A program made the translations under genes and the position numbers. Below, piece after piece: positions 57,294 through 64,000 of a stretch of 64,000 nucleotides of DNA (its first letter is position 1; each line of letters opens with the position of its first letter). Location of the stretch: assembly GCF_001500125.1 (NCBI RefSeq), contig NZ_LQIV01000018.1, positions 24,401 through 88,400 on the forward strand. Reading direction: 5' to 3'. The DNA is from Mycobacterium sp. IS-1742 (GTDB lineage: Bacteria > Actinomycetota > Actinomycetes > Mycobacteriales > Mycobacteriaceae). The notes under the pieces are model-generated. The model made no database searches, was not told where the DNA came from, and saw only the letters and a list, made by a program, of their open reading frames with translations.

Positions 57294-58649
57294 ATGGATG
57301 GGGACTTCAGCGCCGCGGTCGACCGGCTGCGGGCGGCGGTCGCCGACCTGCAGACCGCGCCGATCGACGGCCTGTCCCACCCGCAGGTGGTGGCCGAACT
57401 CGACCGCATCAAACAAGCCGTCTGGGCCGTGCCGGCTGTGGAGCACCGGCTCACCGCCAGGCTGACCGACGCCGACCCGCATCAACTCGGGGCGACCTCG
57501 ATCCGTGAGGTGTTGGCCAACCACCTACGTATCTCGCCCAAAGACGCCCGCAACCGGATCACCGACGCCGCCCAACTCGGCCCGCGCTACACGATCCACG
57601 GCGAGCGCGTGCAGACCGAATTGGCCCACACCGCCGCCGCGGTCGCCCGCGGCGACATCGGGACCGCGCATGTGCGGGTCATCCAGGACTTCGTCAGGAA
57701 GCTCCCGGTCTGGGTGTCCTATGAGCGTCGCGACGACTACGAACGCGACCTCGTCGGCCACGCCGTCGCGTTGCGCCCGGATCAGTTCAAGCAGGTCGCC
57801 GAAACCCTGCTGGGGTTCATCGACCAGGACGGCACCGAACCCGACCACCAGACCCTGCGACGCCGCCGCGAGATCCGGGTGGGCCGTCAGCAGGCCGACG
57901 GGATGAGCCGCATCGAGGGCTGGCTCACGCCTGAAGCCCGCGCCCTGTGGGATGTCATCGCCGCCAAATACGCCGCCCCCGGCCAGAACCTTCCCCACGA
58001 CGACGCCGCCACCGGCCGCGACGACCGCACCGCCGGCCAACGCCACCACGACGCCCTCACCCGCGCGCTCGGCGACGCCATCGCCTCCGGCTCCCTGGGC
58101 CGGGTCGCCGGCGTACCCGCCAGCATCGTCGCCACCGCCACGCTCAGCGAGCTCGAACGCGCCGCCGGCTGGGCCCACACCGGCGGCGGCAACCGCATCC
58201 CGATGCGCGACCTCATCCGCATGGCCGGCCACTCCCGGCACTACCTGGCGGTGTTCGACGACCACACCGAAGAAATCCTCTACCTCGGGCGCGCCAAACG
58301 CACCGCCACCACCGCCCAACGCCTCGCGTTGTTCGCGAGGGATCGGGGCTGCACCCACCCGCACTGCACGGTGCCGTTCTACTGGACCGAAGCCCACCAC
58401 ACCGACGACTACGCCACCGGCGGCCAAACCAACATCGACACCCAAACCCTGGCCTGCCAACCCGCCAACCTGCTCATCGAGAAAACCGGGTGGACCACCG
58501 TGCGCCCCGGCGACGGCCGCACCCACTGGATCCCACCCGAACACCTCGACACCGGCCAACCGAGAATCAACAACCACTTCCACCCGCAGCGCTACCTCAC
58601 CGATCGCGACGACGAGGCGGCGGACGACGGTCCCGATAACGGGCTGTGA
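57294..58649 (+). CDS. DUF222/HNH endonuclease-signature protein (13E12-like)
   Basis: This 451-residue protein has an N-terminal DUF222 domain (residues 1-300) and a C-terminal HNH motif with CTHPHC near 352, EAHHTDDYATGG and CQPANLLIEK. This is the architecture of the REP13E12 family of mycobacteria. It may nick or cut DNA and spread as a repeat family. The perfect LexA box over its promoter makes it DNA-damage inducible. Only one copy is present in this window. Confidence 0.87.
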   Translation: MDGDFSAAVDRLRAAVADLQTAPIDGLSHPQVVAELDRIKQAVWAVPAVEHRLTARLTDADPHQLGATSIREVLANHLRISPKDARNRITDAAQLGPRYTIHGERVQTELAHTAAAVARGDIGTAHVRVIQDFVRKLPVWVSYERRDDYERDLVGHAVALRPDQFKQVAETLLGFIDQDGTEPDHQTLRRRREIRVGRQQADGMSRIEGWLTPEARALWDVIAAKYAAPGQNLPHDDAATGRDDRTAGQRHHDALTRALGDAIASGSLGRVAGVPASIVATATLSELERAAGWAHTGGGNRIPMRDLIRMAGHSRHYLAVFDDHTEEILYLGRAKRTATTAQRLALFARDRGCTHPHCTVPFYWTEAHHTDDYATGGQTNIDTQTLACQPANLLIEKTGWTTVRPGDGRTHWIPPEHLDTGQPRINNHFHPQRYLTDRDDEAADDGPDNGL

Positions 58650-58734
58650 GCGAGTCAGCGCGCCTTGCCGAGCGCGTTTGCACCACGCCGCCCTGGGTAC
58701 GCGTGCCGCCGTCCACGTCAGGGAAGGAGTGACC

Positions 58735-59229
58735 ATGACATACAACGAACCGGCGAAGACCGGCGGAGCGATGGGCAGGTTCACGACCGCGCTGCAGAAA
58801 GCGGCGGCCGCAGTGGGTGCCGTATTCCTGCTCGTCGGCATACTCGGGTTCATCCCCGGGATCACGACGAACTACGACACGATGAAGTTCGCCGGCCATG
58901 AGCCCGAGGCCGCACTGCTCGGCATCTTCGACGTGTCGATCCTGCACAACCTCGTCCACCTGGCCTTCGGTGTCGCAGGTCTACTGTTGGCCCGGACCTG
59001 GAGCGGGGCACGCGCCTACCTCATCGGCGGTGGTGTCATCTATCTGCTGCTGTTCGTCTACGGCATGGTGATCGATCGCCACAGCAGCGCGAACTTCGTG
59101 CCGGTAAACAACGCCGACAACTGGCTGCACCTGGTGCTCGCCATCGGCATGATCGGACTCGGGTTCGCACTGAGCCGTCGCGACACCGCGCACACAGCGG
59201 GTCGAGCAGCGCCCCCGACCGCCCGCTGA
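58735..59229 (+). CDS. DUF4383 membrane protein, copy 1
   Basis: This 164-residue protein has four transmembrane helices of the DUF4383 family: FLLVGILGFIPGIT, HNLVHLAFGVAGLL, a third helix near 105-120 and NADNWLHLVLAIGMIGL. GGGAAGGAGTGACC gives a strong ribosome site. Function unknown. A second, diverged copy follows at 59308. Confidence 0.85.
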   Translation: MTYNEPAKTGGAMGRFTTALQKAAAAVGAVFLLVGILGFIPGITTNYDTMKFAGHEPEAALLGIFDVSILHNLVHLAFGVAGLLLARTWSGARAYLIGGGVIYLLLFVYGMVIDRHSSANFVPVNNADNWLHLVLAIGMIGLGFALSRRDTAHTAGRAAPPTAR

Positions 59230-59307
59230 CGCGGCGATTCCCGGGCGGCACCGGTTAAGCGGTGGGCCGCCCGGGTATTGCTGCTCTGCAGGTCAAGGAG
59301 GCGAGCC

Positions 59308-59775
59308 ATGGTGAAGCGACCCACGTTGATGGCCGTCCAGGGTGCGGCGCTGATCGTCGGTACCGGATACCTCCTTCTCGGCGCCCTCGGTTTCCTCCCC
59401 GGAGTCACCACGAATCACGAGAGCCTCCAGTGGGCCGGTCATGGGTCCGACGCGCTGCTGTTCGGTGTCTTCGCCGTCTCCGGACTGCACAACGTGATCC
59501 ATCTCCTGCTCGGCGTCGCCGGAATGGCCTGCGCGCGCACGTACGCCGCGTCGAGGGCGTACCTGCTGGCCGGCGGCATCGCCCTTCTCGGCGTGTGGAT
59601 CTACCGCGCCGCCTCAGGGCACAGCGGGATCACCGGTGTGTTCCCCCTCAACCGCGCCGACAACTGGCTGCACTTCGCACTCGGCGTGGTCATGCTCGTC
59701 CTGGCTCTGACCCTTGCCGCACAACACGATCCGACCAAGCCCCGGCCGCGTCCACGCGCCAGGTCCCGCGCATAG
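59308..59775 (+). CDS. DUF4383 membrane protein, copy 2
   Basis: This 155-residue tandem paralogue of the gene at 58735 keeps the signatures LGALGFLPGVTTNHE, LHNVIHLLLGVAG and NRADNWLHFALGVVML. It has a shorter N-terminus and an Arg/Pro-rich C-terminal tail (KPRPRPRARSRA). AAGGAG lies 9 nt before the ATG. The 78-bp gap contains a hairpin-like GCCCGGG repeat but no convincing terminator, so the two are probably one transcript. Confidence 0.85.
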   Translation: MVKRPTLMAVQGAALIVGTGYLLLGALGFLPGVTTNHESLQWAGHGSDALLFGVFAVSGLHNVIHLLLGVAGMACARTYAASRAYLLAGGIALLGVWIYRAASGHSGITGVFPLNRADNWLHFALGVVMLVLALTLAAQHDPTKPRPRPRARSRA

Positions 59776-59836
59776 CCGTGAGGCACCGGACCGCACCCGG
59801 CTTCGTGAACCGTTGCGCACCGGGTGAACGGACCGC

Positions 59837-59842
59837 TACATT
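59837..59842 (+). promoter_or_regulatory. Putative -10 of leaderless promoter of the lgt-like operon
   Basis: TACATT ends 6 nt before the ATG at 59849, with no ribosome site between. Confidence 0.55.
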
Positions 59843-59848
59843 CCGCCG

Positions 59849-60634
59849 ATGATCCCCGAGTGGCACCTCGGCGCCGTCTCGGTGCCGGTGCACGGCGTTT
59901 TCGTGGGTCTGGGTGTCCTCGCCGCGCTCGTCGTGTTCGTCGCCGAGGCCCGCAGGCGGGGGGCGGTCAACGAACAGTCCGTCGTCGCCGCGGCCGGAGC
60001 GCTCGTCGGAGGCGCGATCGGCATGCGGCTCTCGGGCTGGGTCCGGCACCTCGACGTCACCGGCAATCCCAGCCTGGCCGAGGCGTGGCAGTTCGGCTCC
60101 CGCAGCATTCTCGGCGGCCTCCTCGGCGCCTACCTGGGAGTCCTTGTCGCCAAACGGATCGGCGGCTACCGCGGCAAGACCGGAGACCTGTTCGCCCCCG
60201 CCGTCGCCCTCGGGATCGCCGTCGGGCGGATCGGCTGCCACCTCACCGAAGCACCCGGGCGTCCCACCACGATGCCTTGGGGAATTCACGCACCGGCCAC
60301 CACGCCGGACTGTCCGGGATGTCTCGCCGGCCAGCCGATGCACCCGTCATTCCTCTACGAGATCGCTTTTCAGCTCGCCGCTTTCGTCGTCCTGCTGTGG
60401 CTGCGCCGCCGCATCCACCACCCCGGCGAGCTGTTCGTGCTCTACATCGCCGGCTACGCCGCCTTCCGCTTCGCCGTCGAGTTCACCCGCGCGAACGAGA
60501 CGGTGTGGCTCGATCTCACTCGGCCGCAATGGTTCCTGCTGCCGTCGCTGGTCCTCATCGGAATTCGGCTGTGGTACGGCCACCGCCGCGGTTACTATCG
60601 CTCCGCAGCCCACCAGCAGGAAGTGCCCGCATGA
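59849..60634 (+). CDS. Lgt-like prolipoprotein diacylglyceryl transferase homologue
   Basis: This 261-residue, seven-helix protein has Lgt-family landmarks: HG at 15-16, GRIGCHLTE (Arg127, replacing GRxGNFxN), HPSFLYE (165-171) and a C-terminal RFAVEFTR (Arg207/Arg214). Lgt moves diacylglyceryl from phosphatidylglycerol to lipobox cysteine. The divergence at GCHLTE and the operon partners suggest a different acceptor or a second Lgt, since a canonical lgt is expected elsewhere. Its stop overlaps the next start (ATGA). Confidence 0.82.
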   Translation: MIPEWHLGAVSVPVHGVFVGLGVLAALVVFVAEARRRGAVNEQSVVAAAGALVGGAIGMRLSGWVRHLDVTGNPSLAEAWQFGSRSILGGLLGAYLGVLVAKRIGGYRGKTGDLFAPAVALGIAVGRIGCHLTEAPGRPTTMPWGIHAPATTPDCPGCLAGQPMHPSFLYEIAFQLAAFVVLLWLRRRIHHPGELFVLYIAGYAAFRFAVEFTRANETVWLDLTRPQWFLLPSLVLIGIRLWYGHRRGYYRSAAHQQEVPA

Positions 60635-60999
60635 CACATCCGCCCGGTCCGCCGTATCCCGGCGGCTACGGCTACCCCCCGCCACCGGCACAGCCGCCCA
60701 AGAAGATCTCGATCGGCATGGTGTTCGTCGGCGCGCCGGTGTACATCGCGCTCAACTCGCTGTTGGGATTCATGGCATTCGTGATCGCCAGTTCATCGAC
60801 GGATTCGGCGAACATCATCCTCGGGGCCGCCGCGGTCTTCCTGGCGCTCATCGCGTTCGGTGGGGGCGCCGCCCTGCTCGCGGTGCGCAGCCCGCAGGCC
60901 AAGGGCGTCGGGCTGGGGTTGATGGTCGGCTGGGCGCTGGTGTCGCTGGTCACCGTCGGCATCTGCACCGGCATCAACCCATCGCTGTATTCGACATGA
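60631..60999 (+). CDS. Small proline-rich-N-terminus membrane protein
   Basis: This 122-residue protein has a GPPYPGGYGYPPPP-type N-terminus and three hydrophobic helices (residues 28-52, 62-82, 90-112). It overlaps the lgt-like stop and the radical SAM start by 4 bp each (ATGA at both ends), so it is a coupled middle gene of a three-gene operon. It may recruit or anchor the other two at the membrane. No family recognised. Confidence 0.78.
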   Translation: MTHPPGPPYPGGYGYPPPPAQPPKKISIGMVFVGAPVYIALNSLLGFMAFVIASSSTDSANIILGAAAVFLALIAFGGGAALLAVRSPQAKGVGLGLMVGWALVSLVTVGICTGINPSLYST

Positions 61000-62552
61000 C
61001 GGCCGGCATGGGTCTGCGCGGGGACCGCCTGCACCGGTACGTCACCGCGTACTGTCCGCGCTGCCACGACGAGGCGCCCGAGCGGCCGCTGTCCGACGTG
61101 GAGCGGCTCAGCGGCCGGCTCGTCGAACGCGACGGTCGCATCTGGCTCGAACGCGGCTGCCGCAGCCACGGTCTGGTGCGCACCCTCTACGACGAGGTAC
61201 CCGAGATCCTGTCCTACCTCGAAGAGTGGACGGCGCCCACGAAGGTCCACACCCCCGACGTGCCCGGCAATTTCGACCCGATCCCGCAGGCGTACCTGCG
61301 CGGCCTGCCGGAGATGCAGACCCAGCACACCTGCATTCTCCTGCAGGACATTTCCGACACCTGCAATCTGCGCTGCCCCACCTGTTTCACCGAATCCTCA
61401 CCCGACCTGCGCAACGTCGTTCCCGTCGCCGACGTGCTGGCGAACGTGGACCAGCGCCTGCAGCGTGAGAACGGCCGCCTCGACGTCGTCATGCTCAGCG
61501 GCGGCGAACCCACCCTCCACCCCCGCCTGCCCGAGCTGATGGCGGAGCTGGTCGACCGCCCCATCACGCGAATCCTGGTCAACACCAACGGTGTCCGCAT
61601 CGCCACCGATGACGTCCTGCTCGACCTGCTGACCAACCACCGGGAGCGCGTCGAGGTGTATCTGCAGTACGACGGGCTCTCCGAGGCGGCGCACCGGCAC
61701 CACCGCGGCGGTGACCTGCGACGCCTCAAAGCGGCGGCACTGCAACGGTTGTCGGAGCGGGAGATCTTCACCACCCTGGTCATGACGACCGCGCTGGGCG
61801 TCAACGACGGCGAGATCGGGGATATGGTCCGCCTCGCGCTGGACACGCCCTACGTCGGCGGACTGACCATCCAGCCGCAGTTCGGTTCCGGCAGATCCGG
61901 CGACATCGACCCGCAGCACCGGCTCACCCACACCGGGGTGCTCGACCGGCTCGGCCCGCAGACCGGCGGCGCGGTCACCTGGCGCGATCTCACCGCGCTG
62001 CCGTGCTCACATCCACACTGCTGCTCGGTCGGCTATCTGATCCGCGACGACAACGACCAGTGGCGGTCGCTGGTCGGGCTCATCGGGCACGACAGCCTCA
62101 AGGAGAAGCTCGGTCTGGTGGCCAACCGCATCGCCGACTCCGAGATCCCCCGGCAATTGCGGGTCGCGGTGCAGGAATCGCTGCTCGGGCTGCTGTCCGA
62201 ACAGTCCTCGCTGTCGCACCCGCAGATCGGCGACATCTGGCAGATCATCTGCCAGAGTTGCGATCTCGGCATGTCGACGCTGCTGACACTGGCCTCGTCG
62301 GCGCTGCCGGGCCGGCGCCGCAAGGTCCGCCGGCTCCTCGGCGAGCGCGTCGTCCGCATCACGGTCAAACCGTTCATGGACATGTCGACGATGATCGAGG
62401 AGCGCCTGGTCCAGTGCTGTGTGCACGTCGGCACCCGCAGCGATGCGGATCAGTGCGCCCCGTTCTGCGCGGTGCAGGCGTGGCCCGCCCTTGCGCGCCA
62501 ACGCCTTTCGGCGACGGCGGGCGCCGCGCTGCCGATCGTGGCGGTGCGCTAG
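60996..62552 (+). CDS. Cysteine-rich radical SAM protein, Tes/MJ0619-like
   Basis: This 518-residue radical SAM enzyme has CxxxCxxC at Cys123/127/130 (DTCNLRCPTC), an N-terminal zinc-ribbon-like part (YCPRCH, Cys20/23, and ERGCRSHG, Cys55), and C-terminal cysteine groups (PCSHPHCC, CQSCDLG, CCVHVG, CAPFCAVQAW) that could hold extra Fe-S clusters. This resembles archaeal MJ0619, the tetraether synthase family that joins lipid tails. It is coupled to the lgt-like operon. A lipid C-C or methyl-transfer reaction is a hypothesis. Confidence 0.82.
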   Translation: MTAGMGLRGDRLHRYVTAYCPRCHDEAPERPLSDVERLSGRLVERDGRIWLERGCRSHGLVRTLYDEVPEILSYLEEWTAPTKVHTPDVPGNFDPIPQAYLRGLPEMQTQHTCILLQDISDTCNLRCPTCFTESSPDLRNVVPVADVLANVDQRLQRENGRLDVVMLSGGEPTLHPRLPELMAELVDRPITRILVNTNGVRIATDDVLLDLLTNHRERVEVYLQYDGLSEAAHRHHRGGDLRRLKAAALQRLSEREIFTTLVMTTALGVNDGEIGDMVRLALDTPYVGGLTIQPQFGSGRSGDIDPQHRLTHTGVLDRLGPQTGGAVTWRDLTALPCSHPHCCSVGYLIRDDNDQWRSLVGLIGHDSLKEKLGLVANRIADSEIPRQLRVAVQESLLGLLSEQSSLSHPQIGDIWQIICQSCDLGMSTLLTLASSALPGRRRKVRRLLGERVVRITVKPFMDMSTMIEERLVQCCVHVGTRSDADQCAPFCAVQAWPALARQRLSATAGAALPIVAVR

Positions 62553-63487
62553 GCGATCGAGAGTGCGATGCCGTCGAGGATGTCGTGTTCGCTGACGACC
62601 AGTTCGTCGATCCCGCCCCGCTCTCCGAGTTCGCGCGCCAGTTCCTCGACGATGATCGCGCCGCCGCCGATCACGTCGACTCGGCCCTCGTGCATCGGAC
62701 CCAGCACCGCCCGCTGCTGGCGCGTCATCGCGATCAGCTCGTCGCACACGCCGAGCAGCGACCGGAACCCGACCCGCGACAGGTGGATCGCGTCGGAGTC
62801 GTAGGTGGTCATCCGGTGCGCCAGCGCCGCCAGCGTCGTCATGGTGCCCGCCACACCGACCCAGGTGCGGGCGCCCTGCACCGGAACGTGGCGCAGCGCC
62901 TCGACGAGCGCGGCGCGGATCACCTCCCGCGCCGTCGCGACCTCCTCGGCGGTCGGCGGGTCCGAGTGCAGACACCGTTCCGTCAACCGCACACAGCCGA
63001 TGTCGGCCGAGAAGCTCGCGTCCACGTGCTCGCGGCCCACCACCACCTCGGTCGAACCGCCGCCGAGGTCGACGACGACGAACGGCCCGTCGGCCGGGTC
63101 GAGCTCGCCCACCGCACCGCGGAAGGACAACTCGGCTTCCTCGGTGCCGGTGATGACCTCCGCGACCGCGCCGTCGACCACCTCGCCGAGCACGTCGGCG
63201 GTCATCTGGAAGAACGCCTCGCGGTTGGCGACATCGCGGGCCGCCGACGTCGCGACCATCCGCACCTTCGCCACCTCGTGCGCGTGCATCAGCTCCGCGT
63301 ACGCGGCCAGCGCGGCCTGGGTGCGGGCCAGGGCATCCGGCGCGAATTCGCCTGTGGCGTCGACACCTTGACCCAACCGCACGATGCGCATCTCGCGGTG
63401 CACATCGGTCAGCCGTCCGTCGGCCTCGTCGGCGATCAACAACCGGATCGAGTTGGTCCCGCAGTCGACCGCCGCCACTCTCGTCAC
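62549..63487 (-). CDS. ppx: Ppx/GppA phosphatase
   Basis: This 312-residue exopolyphosphatase/pppGpp phosphatase family protein belongs to the ASKHA fold. It has DCGTNSIRLL at residues 8-17 and the second phosphate loop VVDLGGGSTE. It degrades polyphosphate or pppGpp. GTG at 63487 overlaps the DUF501 stop (GTGA), so they are co-translated, as in the Rv1025-Rv1026 pair. It converges with the radical SAM gene by 4 bp. Confidence 0.92.
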   Translation of the reverse strand: MTRVAAVDCGTNSIRLLIADEADGRLTDVHREMRIVRLGQGVDATGEFAPDALARTQAALAAYAELMHAHEVAKVRMVATSAARDVANREAFFQMTADVLGEVVDGAVAEVITGTEEAELSFRGAVGELDPADGPFVVVDLGGGSTEVVVGREHVDASFSADIGCVRLTERCLHSDPPTAEEVATAREVIRAALVEALRHVPVQGARTWVGVAGTMTTLAALAHRMTTYDSDAIHLSRVGFRSLLGVCDELIAMTRQQRAVLGPMHEGRVDVIGGGAIIVEELARELGERGGIDELVVSEHDILDGIALSIA

Positions 63488-64000
63488 GCGCTCCCCCACT
63501 TCGTCGGATCCAGAATGCCCTGCATACCCGGTTCGCCGGCCAGGATCGCCAGCGCCTCGTCCCCGAACGGGTTCACCCCCGGCCCCTTGGCCAGCGAGTG
63601 GGCGATCACCACGTGCAGACACTTGACGCGGTCGGGCATCCCGCCGCCGGAGAACGTCGTGCCCAGCGGTTCGATCGCATCGCGTTCGGCCAGGAACGAC
63701 TCGTGCGCGCGTCGGTACGCGGCCGCCAATTCGGGGTCCTGCGAGAGCCTTTCGGTCATCTCCCGCATCAAGCCCTCGGATTCCAGGCGACTCGCCGCCG
63801 CAGTCAGCACCGGATGGGTGAGGTAGTACAGCGTCGGGAACGGGGTGCCGTCGGGCAGTCGCGGCGCGGTCTTGACCACGCCGGGCTCACCGTTCGGGCA
63901 GCGGTAGGCGATCTCCAGGACACCTCGCGGCTCGCGGCCCAACTGCCGCGCGACGGCGTCCAGATCGCTGCGCTCAACCGGGGGGGGGGGGGGGTGGTCG
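63484..64000 (-). CDS. DUF501 protein, 5' end uncertain
   Basis: The visible part encodes REPRGVLEIAYRCPNGEPGV and the conserved GTTFSGGGMPDRVKCLH of the DUF501 (Rv1025) family, about 165 residues in total. Reading upstream, the frame passes VERSDLDAVARQLG and then enters a 15-nt C run (G on the plus strand) that reads as polyproline. No start codon is seen before the window end; TTG at 63942 would cut conserved residues. The start is probably damaged, misassembled or outside the window. Confidence 0.82.
   Translation of the reverse strand, partial: DHPPPPPVERSDLDAVARQLGREPRGVLEIAYRCPNGEPGVVKTAPRLPDGTPFPTLYYLTHPVLTAAASRLESEGLMREMTERLSQDPELAAAYRRAHESFLAERDAIEPLGTTFSGGGMPDRVKCLHVVIAHSLAKGPGVNPFGDEALAILAGEPGMQGILDPTKWGSA

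Overview
The window looks like chromosomal DNA of a mycobacterium, most likely a fast-growing Mycolicibacterium. It is very GC-rich, uses many GTG starts, and has several 'TAnnnT, 6-7 nt, start codon' leaderless promoters. It carries mycobacterial hallmarks: an antigen 85-type mycolyltransferase paralogue, LpqV- and LpqS-like proteins, a DUF222/HNH (13E12-type) gene, a KstR-type operator and a mycobacterial LexA box. Gene order in the first 17 kb follows the M. tuberculosis block Rv1079 to Rv1062 (metB, proline-rich protein, cbs, lipU, Rv1075c, fadA3, Rv1073, Rv1072, echA9, echA8, Rv1069c, Rv1066, Rv1065, lpqV, Rv1063c, Rv1062), and the right end matches Rv1025/Rv1026. These names come from remembered synteny, not from a search.

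Layout: 1-13.2 kb holds transsulfuration (metB, cbs) and fatty-acid/acyl-CoA genes. 13.2-17.3 kb holds a rhodanese, a cysteine dioxygenase, LpqV, two patatins and a MOSC protein. 17.3-19.7 kb is a divergent pair (DapB-fold reductase and SCP-x type thiolase) around a palindromic KstR-type operator. 20.2-23.9 kb is a C4-dicarboxylate module: a dctA transporter divergent from a CitA/DcuS-type kinase and its regulator. 25.4-37.7 kb is envelope and metal biology: amidase, cupin, Ag85-like esterase, condensation-fold acyltransferase, NCS1 permease, VanX-like dipeptidase, a repeat-rich hydrolase, a CDF exporter with a CmtR-like sensor, and SodC. 37.9-43.3 kb carries a molybdopterin oxidoreductase and the lpqS-cysK2-Rv0849 set followed by a rhodanese lipoprotein. 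43.3-48.4 kb is mixed housekeeping and redox genes.

From 48,409 to 53,953 lies a 5.5-kb integrative element inserted in a tRNA-Leu(UAA) gene. It is bounded by a 54-nt imperfect direct repeat, contains paired GCTGAC arm-type sites near both ends, and has a frameshifted tyrosine integrase, a frameshifted DUF3761 secreted protein and a compact HEPN cargo. The cargo is one ApeA-like HEPN gene convergent with a translationally coupled DUF5343-like plus Swt1-type HEPN operon. This cargo is the best candidate in the window for an undescribed defence or toxin-antitoxin system.

From 54 kb to the end are a RidA-family protein, a truncated LysA-like barrel, a propionyl/acetyl-CoA synthetase, an SOS-box-controlled DUF222/HNH gene, tandem DUF4383 membrane proteins, and a tightly coupled operon of an Lgt-like transferase, a small membrane protein and a cysteine-rich radical SAM enzyme resembling archaeal MJ0619/Tes. 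The window ends with ppx/gppA and a DUF501 gene whose 5' end runs into a 15-nt G homopolymer.
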